DNA of 7,286 nt from Bacteroidales bacterium (GCA_029932445.1 JAOZQB010000147.1:1-7286); one strand, 5' to 3'; shown: positions 1-5,421, numbered from the stretch's first letter. The notes: generated from the sequence alone by a model not told the origin. Numbers and translations: made by a program.

Positions 1-186
1 ATAAGATTTGAAGTTACTAAAACCGGAAAAATCGGGAAAGTTGAAATTCAAAAAGGGGTACATCCGTTATTAGATAATGCGGCAATCAAAGTGATTAAAT
101 CATTGCCGAAATTTACTCCCGGTTCACAAAACGGTAAAAAGGTAAGTGTTTGGTATTCAATACCTATAACGTTTAAATTAAGTTAA
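1..186 (+). CDS. TonB family protein, C-terminal domain (5' end outside window)
   Basis: Frame 1 is open from the first base to a TAA at 184-186 and encodes the last 61 residues of a protein whose start lies upstream. The stretch has the signature of the TonB C-terminal domain: a strand of the type 'RFEVTKTGKIGKVEI', then 'HPLLDNAAIKVIKSLPKFTPG', a short 'NGKKV' turn and a final strand 'YSIPITFKL'. In this family the domain contacts the TonB box of outer-membrane receptors and passes on energy from the ExbB/ExbD complex. Bacteroidota also carry many TonB-domain proteins with other architectures (for example fused to M56 peptidase/BlaR-like sensors), and the missing N-terminus prevents a choice. 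It ends 12 bp before the ketosynthase, so the two may be co-transcribed, but a functional link to the pigment-type genes is not shown. Confidence 0.85.
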   Translation: MRFEVTKTGKIGKVEIQKGVHPLLDNAAIKVIKSLPKFTPGSQNGKKVSVWYSIPITFKLS

Positions 187-198
187 TATTAAAAATAG

Positions 199-1416
199 AT
201 GAAGCGAGTAGTCATAACAGGGATGGGAATATATTCCGTTTTAGGAACGAACTTAGAAACGGTTACAAAATCTTTGTACAAAGGACAATCAGGAATTGTT
301 TTCGATACTCAAAGAAAAGAAATGGGCTTCCGTTCTGCTCTTACCGGTATGTTGGAACGTCCCGATTTAAAAGGAAGTTTGTCGAGACGTATGCGTATAG
401 GGATGGCTCAACAGGGTGAATATGCTTTTGCGGCAACCAAAGATGCTTTATCGCAGGCAAAAATAGATCAAGATTATATTGACAAGCATGCCGTAGGTAT
501 TTTATACGGAAATGACAGCTCAGCATCTGCAGTAGTTGAAGGATGGGAAAAACTGAAAGCTAAAAAAGATACGTCATTAATCGGTTCCGGAGCCATTTTT
601 CAACAAATGAATTCAACGGTAAGTATGAACTTATCGGTTATTTTTAAATTAAAAGGGATTAATTTTACGATAAGCGGGGCTTGTGCCAGCGGCTCTCATG
701 CTATAGGCATCGGTCAATTATTAATTCAACAGGGTTTGCAGGACATGATTGTTTGCGGCGGAGCTCAAGAAATTAATCCGGAATCGATGGCAAGTTTCGA
801 CGGTTTAAGTGCCTTTTCCGTAAGAGAAAATAAACCGACTAAAGCATCTCGACCTTTTGACAGAGACAGAGACGGATTAATACCGAGCGGCGGTGCTGCA
901 ACGCTTATTCTTGAAAGTTATGAAAATGCCGTAAAACGCGGAGCAAATATCATTGCTGAAGTTGTCGGATACGGATTTTCGTCTAACGGTGATCATATTT
1001 CAAATCCGAATGTTGACGGTCCGGTTAATTCATTGGAAAATGTACTTAAAAATGCGCATTTAAAACCGAAAGATATTGATTATATTAATGCTCATGCTAC
1101 TTCCACGCCTGTCGGTGATACAAATGAAGCAAAAGCCCTGTATAAAGTTTTCGGAAATAAAATTCCGATAAGTTCGACAAAATCAATGACCGGGCATGAA
1201 ATGTGGATGGGCGGAGCAAGTGAAGTTATTTATTCGATATTAACGGCGCAAAATAATTTTATTGCTCCGAATATCAATTTTGAAAATCCTGATGAAGATT
1301 CAAAAAAACTTAATATTATTGCACGAACAAAAGAACAAAAGATTCATACTTTTTTATCAAATTCGTTCGGTTTCGGCGGAACAAATTCGAGCTTGATTGT
1401 TAAAATGGTTAAATAA
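199..1416 (+). CDS. Beta-ketoacyl-ACP synthase, FabB (KAS I)-like, of an aryl polyene/flexirubin-type locus
   Basis: This 405-residue protein matches the KAS I/II length and is full length. It would catalyse decarboxylative Claisen condensation of malonyl-ACP with an acyl-ACP in the cytoplasm. The thiolase-fold landmarks are all present: the N-terminal 'VVITGMGIYSVLG', nucleophile Cys162 in 'SGACASGSHAIG', His299 in 'NAHATSTPVGD', Lys328 and His333 in 'STKSMTGHEM', and the gating loop 'SNSFGFGGTN' near 387-396. The C-terminal third resembles E. coli FabB more than FabF ('IYSILTAQNNFIAPNINFE', 'LNIIARTKEQ'). After His333 the usual small-residue stretch GHSLGAAG is replaced by 'GHEMWMGGASE', with bulky Met and Trp residues near the active-site entry. 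The ATG at 199 follows an ATATTAAAAAT element and gives the canonical N-terminus. Because housekeeping elongation usually relies on FabF in this phylum, and ACP, acyltransferase, methyltransferase and thioesterase genes follow, I infer a dedicated polyene ketosynthase. A general fatty acid role is the alternative. Confidence 0.9.
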   Translation: MKRVVITGMGIYSVLGTNLETVTKSLYKGQSGIVFDTQRKEMGFRSALTGMLERPDLKGSLSRRMRIGMAQQGEYAFAATKDALSQAKIDQDYIDKHAVGILYGNDSSASAVVEGWEKLKAKKDTSLIGSGAIFQQMNSTVSMNLSVIFKLKGINFTISGACASGSHAIGIGQLLIQQGLQDMIVCGGAQEINPESMASFDGLSAFSVRENKPTKASRPFDRDRDGLIPSGGAATLILESYENAVKRGANIIAEVVGYGFSSNGDHISNPNVDGPVNSLENVLKNAHLKPKDIDYINAHATSTPVGDTNEAKALYKVFGNKIPISSTKSMTGHEMWMGGASEVIYSILTAQNNFIAPNINFENPDEDSKKLNIIARTKEQKIHTFLSNSFGFGGTNSSLIVKMVK

Positions 1417-1431
1417 ATTTTGAATTGATAT

Positions 1432-1447
1432 AAAAAATATATTTTTT
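1432..1447. repeat. All-A/T perfect palindrome between ketosynthase and antitoxin
   Basis: The 16 bases AAAAAATATATTTTTT form a perfect inverted repeat 15 bp after the ketosynthase stop, followed by one further T. It could act as a weak intrinsic terminator separating the ketosynthase from the toxin-antitoxin pair, or simply be the A/T-rich core of a promoter. There is no G/C in the stem, so a stable RNA hairpin is doubtful. Confidence 0.3.
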
Positions 1448-1465
1448 TGTATTCATATATGTACA
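1448..1465. promoter_or_regulatory. Candidate YefM-YoeB operator (TGTACA core)
   Basis: The perfect palindrome TGTACA lies at 1460-1465, 13 bp before the antitoxin start. A partial copy, TGTATT (4 of 6 bases), begins exactly 12 bp earlier at 1448. In E. coli the YefM-YoeB complex represses its own promoter by binding a long and a short palindrome, both with the core TGTACA, set about one helical turn apart. Site sequence, spacing and location upstream of a YefM/YoeB pair all agree with that model, so autoregulation is the likely role. A hexamer alone is weak evidence, and the flanks extend the palindrome by only isolated matches. Confidence 0.5.
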
Positions 1466-1478
1466 AAATATTAAAAAT

Positions 1479-1733
1479 ATGATTATAACAACAATTTCTG
1501 ATTTCAGAAAAAATATTAAAAAATATCTTCAAAATGTTACGGAAAATTTTGAAACATTAATTATCAACAGAGGTAAAAACAAAGGAATTGTTATTATTTC
1601 ATTGGAAGAATATAATTCATTAAACGCAACTAAACATGAATTGTCTTCAAAAATTAATGAAAAAAGACTGGATGCTGCTGTTGAAAAAATTAATTCAAGA
1701 GAAACATTTACAAAAGAAATAATTGAAGAATGA
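1479..1733 (+). CDS. yefM: Type II antitoxin, YefM/Phd family
   Basis: An 84-residue protein of the usual YefM length. It would neutralise the YoeB-type toxin encoded next to it and repress the shared promoter. The N-terminal Phd/YefM DNA-binding fold is visible: 'MIITTISDFRKNIKKYL' (first strand and helix), then 'ETLIINRGKNKGIVIISLEEYNSL' ending near residue 49. The phrase 'SLEEYNSL' is identical to the same region of E. coli YefM. From about residue 50 to 84 follows a charged, probably partly disordered tail ('LSSKINEKRLDAAVEKINS...') that in the family wraps around the toxin. The ATG at 1479 directly follows an ATATTAAAAAT element. Its stop overlaps the toxin start by 4 bp (ATGA), typical for translationally coupled toxin-antitoxin pairs. 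The pair sits inside a pigment-type biosynthetic run, with no evident tie to it. Confidence 0.93.
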   Translation: MIITTISDFRKNIKKYLQNVTENFETLIINRGKNKGIVIISLEEYNSLNATKHELSSKINEKRLDAAVEKINSRETFTKEIIEE

Positions 1734-1987
1734 AATTTGTTTTTGTTGACGAATCGTGGGAAGATTATTTATATTGGCAAAAAAACAATAAAAAATTTGT
1801 CAAACGAATAAATGATTTATTGAAAGATATATCAAGAAATCCTTTTTCCGGCATTGGCAAACCCGAAGCTCTGAAATATAAGTATAAAGGATATTGGTCA
1901 CGAAGAATTGACAGTGAACATCGGTTAATTTATAAAATCAGAGATGATGAAATATTAATTGCTAAATGCAGGTTTCATTATGATTAA
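1730..1987 (+). CDS. yoeB: Type II toxin, YoeB/Txe family mRNA endoribonuclease
   Basis: An 85-residue RelE-superfamily toxin that would cut mRNA in the ribosomal A site when its antitoxin is degraded. It aligns nearly without gaps to E. coli YoeB: 'ESWEDYLYWQ' at 8-17, 'GKPEALK' at 43-49, 'GYWSRRIDSEHRLIY' at 54-68 and the end 'CRFHYD'. All catalytic residues known for YoeB keep the same numbering: Glu46, Arg65, His83 and Tyr84. The toxin therefore looks intact and active, not a decayed remnant. One extra Asp85 follows the usual terminal Tyr. The start overlaps the antitoxin stop (ATGA at 1730-1733). The next gene begins only 16 bp after the toxin stop, so read-through from the toxin-antitoxin promoter into the biosynthetic genes is possible. 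Confidence 0.95.
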   Translation: MKFVFVDESWEDYLYWQKNNKKFVKRINDLLKDISRNPFSGIGKPEALKYKYKGYWSRRIDSEHRLIYKIRDDEILIAKCRFHYD

Positions 1988-2003
1988 TTAAATATTAAAA
2001 ATT

Positions 2004-2609
2004 ATGAAAAGAAATTTACTCATTTTATCCGTATTCCTCTTATTCTCATTTTCCGGAAAAGCTCAAACCATGTTCGGAAATACGGCACTAACATTAAGCA
2101 AAAATGTTGTATCAATTGGTGTAAATCCCGTTTATGCAACGGATATTAATAATTTTAATGCGACTTATGTTCCCGGACCGGAACAATTAGCTTATTTTTT
2201 TCATCTCGGATACGGAACGACACATTCGACTGATATCGGGATAAATGTTGGAAAAGCTTGGGGTAAAATGTATTACGGTTTTGATTTTGAGAATGCTTTT
2301 ATTAATTCCGGAAAAATATATATATCGGGTACAATCGGCGGACATTATTGGCACAGAGCCGGACTTGATGCCGATTTAATCGCTTCTGTTAAGCTGAACG
2401 ATTTTTATTTAACAAGCGGAATTGATGTTGATGTCGAACCCTATAAACAAGCTGACGGGCAGATTGTTATGTATTTACCTGCTTATGTCCCCGTTGAATT
2501 GGAATTTAATCCGTCGAGTAAATATGCCATAAATTTTGAAGTGAATATTGCCGTAAATCAACCGGCATTCACAACCGTAGGAGCCGGAATTAACTTTTAT
2601 TTTAAATAG
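2004..2609 (+). CDS. Secreted, probably outer-membrane beta-barrel protein of unknown function
   Basis: I do not recognise a named family in this 201-residue protein. Residues 1-20 form a clear Sec signal peptide (MKR, a hydrophobic core 'LLILSVFLLFSF', then 'SGKAQ') with likely cleavage after Ala20 or just before Gln21. The mature part has alternating hydrophobic and polar strands rich in Gly, Tyr, Phe and Asn ('FHLGYGTTHSTDIGINVGKAWG', 'KIYISGTIGGHYWHRAG', 'YAINFEVNIAV') and ends in 'GINFYFK', close to the aromatic C-terminal signature of outer-membrane barrels. About eight strands would fit a small barrel. No lipobox Cys is seen. It starts at ATG 2004 after an ATATTAAAAAT element and lies 13 bp before the ACP, so it is probably in the same transcript. 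A role in housing or handling an outer-membrane pigment is a guess from context only. Confidence 0.75.
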   Translation: MKRNLLILSVFLLFSFSGKAQTMFGNTALTLSKNVVSIGVNPVYATDINNFNATYVPGPEQLAYFFHLGYGTTHSTDIGINVGKAWGKMYYGFDFENAFINSGKIYISGTIGGHYWHRAGLDADLIASVKLNDFYLTSGIDVDVEPYKQADGQIVMYLPAYVPVELEFNPSSKYAINFEVNIAVNQPAFTTVGAGINFYFK

Positions 2610-2622
2610 GAATTATTAAAGA

Positions 2623-2874
2623 ATGGATAAAAAAGAAATAACAAAAAAAGTAAATCAATTTTTAATTAATGAAATTGAAATTGAAGAAGATTTAATTTCA
2701 CCTGATGCTTTGCTGACAAAAGATTTAGGTATCGACAGTCTGGATGTTGTAGATATTATCGTAATTGTCGAACAAGTTTTCGGTGTAAAAATTAAAGGAG
2801 AAGAACTTAAAAATGTAAAAACATTACAACAGTTTTATGATTTTGTTGAAAATAAAATTAAAGCTTCGTTGTAA
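2623..2874 (+). CDS. Acyl carrier protein
   Basis: An 83-residue acidic, four-helix carrier protein of normal length. The phosphopantetheine attachment site is Ser39 in 'LGIDSLDVVDIIVIVEQVFG', the standard DSL motif at the start of helix II. Flanking segments 'SPDALLTKDLG' and 'VKTLQQFYDFVENKI' fit helices I-II and IV. After modification by a phosphopantetheinyl transferase (not in this window) it would carry the growing chain for the ketosynthase and donate it to the acyltransferase. It differs from a typical housekeeping AcpP in its early region (no 'VKKIIVEQLGV') and in its setting between an outer-membrane-type protein and an acyltransferase with 13 bp gaps on both sides. A dedicated secondary-metabolism ACP is therefore the best reading. 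Confidence 0.93.
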   Translation: MDKKEITKKVNQFLINEIEIEEDLISPDALLTKDLGIDSLDVVDIIVIVEQVFGVKIKGEELKNVKTLQQFYDFVENKIKASL

Positions 2875-2887
2875 AATTAAAAGATAA

Positions 2888-3784
2888 ATGTCTGAAACGT
2901 GGGACGGTAAAACAAAAGGCGGATTAAACGGATATAAAATTTTTGTTTTCTTATTACAAAAATTCGGATTAAATACGGCTTATGTTTTACTGTTTTTTGT
3001 GTCTTTTTGGTTTGTTTTGTTTTCAACAAAAGCAAGTAAAGCTCAATATTATTTATTCAGAAAAAGATTAAAATACAGTTTTTTGAAATCACTGGTTTCG
3101 ATTTATGAAAATACATTTGTTTTCGGGCAAATTTTAATTGATAAAACAGCAATAATGTCCGGAATGTTAAAGAAATTTACAACGGAACATACGAATGCCG
3201 ATGTTATTGAGAATATGATTAAAAATAATACCGGAGGAATATTGGTAAATGCTCATATCGGAAGTTGGCAAATTGCCGGACAACTTTTGGAACGCTATAA
3301 GGGAGTTATTTATATCTTAATGGTTGATGTTGAAAATGAGAAGATTAAAGATTTTTTAAGATTTACTGAAGGCGAGAATAAAGTTGAAATAATTCCTTTA
3401 AAAGAAGACGGTTCGCATATGTCTGAAATTAATGAAGTATTGAAAAATAAAGGTATTCTTGTTATGCACGGAGACCGCTTTACGAAAGGTACAGATACAG
3501 TTGAACAAGAATTTTACGGTAAAAAAGCAAAATTCCCTACCGGACCGTTTCATTTAGCAGCAAAATATAATGTTCCTGTTTCATTTGCAACTGCTTTTCG
3601 TGAAAAAAAGAAACATTATCATTTCATTGCAATGAAACCGATTTATGTTGATTATCCCGGAAATATTAAAAAACGAAAAGAAGAAATAATAATAAAACAA
3701 AAAAAATATGTTGACGAACTTGAAAAAATGATAAAAAGATATCCGACACAATGGTTCAATTTTTATAACTTTTGGAAAACGTAA
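2888..3784 (+). CDS. LpxL/HtrB-type lysophospholipid acyltransferase of an aryl polyene-type locus, with Gln in the catalytic motif
   Basis: A 298-residue inner-membrane-associated acyltransferase of the LPLAT superfamily. One hydrophobic helix at about 28-47 ('NTAYVLLFFVSFWFVLF') anchors the N-terminus, and the catalytic domain faces the cytoplasm. The first catalytic block is 'VNAHIGSWQIAG' with His123. The family needs His-X4-Asp/Glu, but here position 128 is Gln (codon CAA at 3269-3271). Other blocks are intact: 'VMHGDRF' (193-198), 'FYGKKAKFPTGPFHLAAKYNVPV' (209-231) and the C-terminal 'YPTQWFNFYNFW'. These fit the branch found in aryl polyene clusters, thought to attach the polyene to a lipid anchor, better than true lipid A acyltransferases. 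It follows the ACP by 13 bp, and the ACP would be the acyl donor. The Gln may reduce or alter activity or mark a variant subfamily. Confidence 0.87.
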   Translation: MSETWDGKTKGGLNGYKIFVFLLQKFGLNTAYVLLFFVSFWFVLFSTKASKAQYYLFRKRLKYSFLKSLVSIYENTFVFGQILIDKTAIMSGMLKKFTTEHTNADVIENMIKNNTGGILVNAHIGSWQIAGQLLERYKGVIYILMVDVENEKIKDFLRFTEGENKVEIIPLKEDGSHMSEINEVLKNKGILVMHGDRFTKGTDTVEQEFYGKKAKFPTGPFHLAAKYNVPVSFATAFREKKKHYHFIAMKPIYVDYPGNIKKRKEEIIIKQKKYVDELEKMIKRYPTQWFNFYNFWKT

Positions 3785-3791
3785 CTCATAT

Positions 3792-3850
3792 ACTTTTAAC
3801 TTTATGAACTTTTGACTTTAAGAACTTTACAAACTATCAACTTTACAACT
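3792..3850 (+). repeat. Degenerate short direct repeat, unit about 'AACTTT' plus 2-3 bases
   Basis: Nearly the whole gap between the acyltransferase and the methyltransferase consists of eight copies of ACT, six of them extended to ACTTT, starting at 3792, 3799, 3808, 3815, 3824, 3833, 3840 and 3848. The steps are 7, 9, 7, 9, 9, 7 and 8 bp. On the minus strand it reads as AAAGT repeats. Such low-complexity ACTTT runs can arise by slippage. A regulatory role (spacing of a promoter, protein binding, or an unstructured leader) is possible but not shown. Confidence 0.75.
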
Positions 3851-3855
3851 AAATT

Positions 3856-4923
3856 ATGGCAAGAAATTACGGTAACGATGATAAATCTGCATTACAAGCG
3901 AAGACAGATGCACAAAAAATTGCTTTTGCGCCTATTATGTTTCAAGCAGCTAAGGCCTTAAGAGATTTGGGTATATTATCTTATTTAAGACGAGACAAAG
4001 ACGGCAAAACAGTAAAAGAAATTGCAGAAAAAACAGGAATTTCGGAATACGGTGCTTTGGTTTTACTGGAAGCGGGTTTAAGTCTGGAAATGATTTTCGT
4101 AAAAAACGACAATTATTTTCTTACAAAAACAGGTTATTTTATGATTGCCGATAAACTTACGCGAGTAAATACCGATTTTACGCATGATGTGAATTACAAA
4201 GGTTTTTTTCATCTTCAGGAAGCAATAAAAGAAGGTAAGCCCTCCGGATTGCATAAAGAATTCGGCCCCTGGGCAACTGTTTATGAAGCACTTGCTGAAA
4301 TGCCCGATCAATTTCGAAAATCATGGTTCGGTTTTGATCATTATTATTCGGATGATTCTTTTCCTGAAGTGATGCCTGTTCTTTTTAAAAATAATCCGAA
4401 AAAAATCATGGATGTCGGAGGGAATACCGGAAAATTTGCAATAAAATGTGCGAATTATAATAAAGAAGTTAAAATCACGATTCTGGATTTACCCGGTCAA
4501 TTAAAAGATGCCGAAGAAAATATTAAAGAAGCCGGTTTTGAAGACAGAATTAACGGTCATTCGATTAATTTATTGGATTTTTCAAAACCTTATCCGAAGG
4601 GATATGATATTATTTGGATGAGTCAATTTTTAGATTGTTTTTCGGAAGAAGAAGTCGTTAATCTTATCAGTAATGCTCGTGATGCAATGGATGATCATGC
4701 CGAATTATATATTATGGAAACGTTATGGGACAAACAACGATTTGAAGCATCAACATACAGTTTGCATGCGACATCCTTGTATTTCACCTGTATTGCCAAC
4801 GGGAACAGTCGCATGTATCATTCGGAAGATATGGTACGATTAACCGAAAAAGCCGGTTTGCGAGTTGTTGAAATTATTGAAAATGTTGGTGTCAGTCATA
4901 CGATTTTACGATGTAAAAAATAA
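3856..4923 (+). CDS. SAM-dependent methyltransferase, O-methyltransferase family 2 fold, of an aryl polyene-type locus
   Basis: A 355-residue protein with the two-part layout of the caffeate/hydroxyneurosporene O-methyltransferase group. The N-terminal dimerisation winged helix spans about 20-105 ('KTVKEIAEKTGISEYGALVLLEAG', then 'FLTKTGYFMI'). The Rossmann SAM domain spans about 180-355: motif I 'IMDVGGNTGKFA' at 184-195, the acidic ribose-binding residue Asp211 in 'ITILDLPGQ', and 'YDIIWMSQFLDCFSEEE' at 250-266. O-methyltransferases of this fold have 'LHDW', with His as the base, at the last site, whereas here it is 'LDCF' with Asp260. The enzyme may therefore methylate carbon instead of oxygen. 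Aryl polyenes and flexirubins known from E. coli and Flavobacterium have C-methylated 4-hydroxyphenyl heads, which makes a ring C-methyltransferase a reasonable inference. The 71 bp gap before it is repeat-filled. The ATG at 3856 gives the expected N-terminus. Confidence 0.85.
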   Translation: MARNYGNDDKSALQAKTDAQKIAFAPIMFQAAKALRDLGILSYLRRDKDGKTVKEIAEKTGISEYGALVLLEAGLSLEMIFVKNDNYFLTKTGYFMIADKLTRVNTDFTHDVNYKGFFHLQEAIKEGKPSGLHKEFGPWATVYEALAEMPDQFRKSWFGFDHYYSDDSFPEVMPVLFKNNPKKIMDVGGNTGKFAIKCANYNKEVKITILDLPGQLKDAEENIKEAGFEDRINGHSINLLDFSKPYPKGYDIIWMSQFLDCFSEEEVVNLISNARDAMDDHAELYIMETLWDKQRFEASTYSLHATSLYFTCIANGNSRMYHSEDMVRLTEKAGLRVVEIIENVGVSHTILRCKK

Positions 4924-4937
4924 ATTTTAACCTGTAG

Positions 4938-4956
4938 AGACAGCTTGCGGCTGTCT
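4938..4956. repeat. Hairpin palindrome in the gap between methyltransferase and thioesterase
   Basis: The arms AGACAGC (4938-4944) and GCTGTCT (4950-4956) pair perfectly around the loop TTGCG. A G-G mismatch and one further A-T pair follow outward. Only three T follow, then an A run, so it is a poor intrinsic terminator and would leave the thioesterase in the operon or only weaken read-through. The flanking 'GTAGAGACA' wording and the G/C-rich arms in an AT-rich gap resemble dispersed REP-like palindromes. Confidence 0.6.
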
Positions 4957-4967
4957 GTTTAAAAAAG

Positions 4968-4980
4968 ATATTAAAAATTG
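4968..4980 (+). promoter_or_regulatory. Translation initiation context that fixes the TTG start of the thioesterase
   Basis: The bases ATATTAAAAAT run straight into TTG at 4978. The same 11-mer lies directly before the ATG codons at 199, 1479 and 2004. The reading frame has a stop (TAA) at 4972-4974 and no ATG until residue 28, which is inside the catalytic motif. TTG is therefore the only plausible start. There is no Shine-Dalgarno sequence, as is usual in Bacteroidota, where A/T-rich sequence before the start helps initiation. Confidence 0.7.
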
Positions 4981-5421
4981 AAAAAAAATAAATTACATAC
5001 CGGCAAATCATTATCTCACGAAACAGAAATTAAAGTTCGTTTCAGTGAAGTGGATTCGATGGGCATTGTTTGGCACGGAAGTTATGTGAAATATTTGGAA
5101 GACGGGCGAGAAGCATTCGGTAAAAAATACGGTATTTCATATATGGATGTGTTTAAAAAACACGGATTTATGATACCTCTGGTGAAATTAGACATTGATT
5201 ATAAAAATCAGTTGTTTTATGAAGATGAAATTATCATAAAAACAATTTTAAACGATACACCTGCCGCAAAAATTTGTTTTGATTATGAGATTCGACGAAA
5301 ATCCGATAATGAACTGATTCTTACGGCAAGCACCATTCAAATTTTCATGAATAAAAATCGTGAATTGGAACTTAATATGCCGGATTTTTTTCCGGAATGG
5401 AAAAAAATATATTTGAAATAA
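4978..5421 (+). CDS. Acyl-CoA/ACP thioesterase, 4-hydroxybenzoyl-CoA thioesterase (hotdog) family, TTG start
   Basis: A 147-residue single hotdog-domain protein that would hydrolyse acyl or aryl thioesters in the cytoplasm. The diagnostic helix region is 'RFSEVDSMGIVWHGSYVKYLEDGREAF' in residues 21-47, carrying the catalytic Asp26 and the conserved 'GIVWHGSY' (YbgC has D-AGGVVYHASY). The later strands 'LDIDYKNQLFYEDEIIIKT' and 'LILTASTIQIFMN' complete the fold. The first ten residues are Lys-rich and outside the domain, but the frame allows no other start than TTG. It closes the plus-strand biosynthetic run, 54 bp after the methyltransferase. Aryl polyene loci usually contain such an enzyme, for chain release or for clearing misloaded carriers. 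A housekeeping YbgC-like function is less likely given the neighbours. Confidence 0.88.
   Translation: MKKNKLHTGKSLSHETEIKVRFSEVDSMGIVWHGSYVKYLEDGREAFGKKYGISYMDVFKKHGFMIPLVKLDIDYKNQLFYEDEIIIKTILNDTPAAKICFDYEIRRKSDNELILTASTIQIFMNKNRELELNMPDFFPEWKKIYLK

Noticed and set aside
341..526. Minus-strand 61-residue frame inside the ketosynthase gene
   Set aside because: It lies wholly within a strongly supported gene on the other strand and resembles no family.
1344..1532. Minus-strand 62-residue frame across the ketosynthase end and the antitoxin start
   Set aside because: Low-complexity Ile/Tyr/Lys composition from AT-rich DNA, and it overlaps two well-supported genes.
2888..3784. Lipid A lauroyl/myristoyl acyltransferase as the specific function
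   Set aside because: The superfamily is right, but the GDRF and 'QWFNFYNFW' blocks and the ACP/KS/methyltransferase context point to the aryl polyene-type branch.
3792..3850. CRISPR array
   Set aside because: Units are 7-9 bp, degenerate and without spacers, and there are no cas genes.
4078..4311. Minus-strand 77-residue frame inside the methyltransferase gene
   Set aside because: Antisense to a gene with clear motifs, Cys/Phe-rich with no recognisable domain.
4938..4956. Strong intrinsic terminator ending the biosynthetic operon
   Set aside because: The stem is only 7 bp and is followed by three T and then an A run, while a related gene follows on the same strand.
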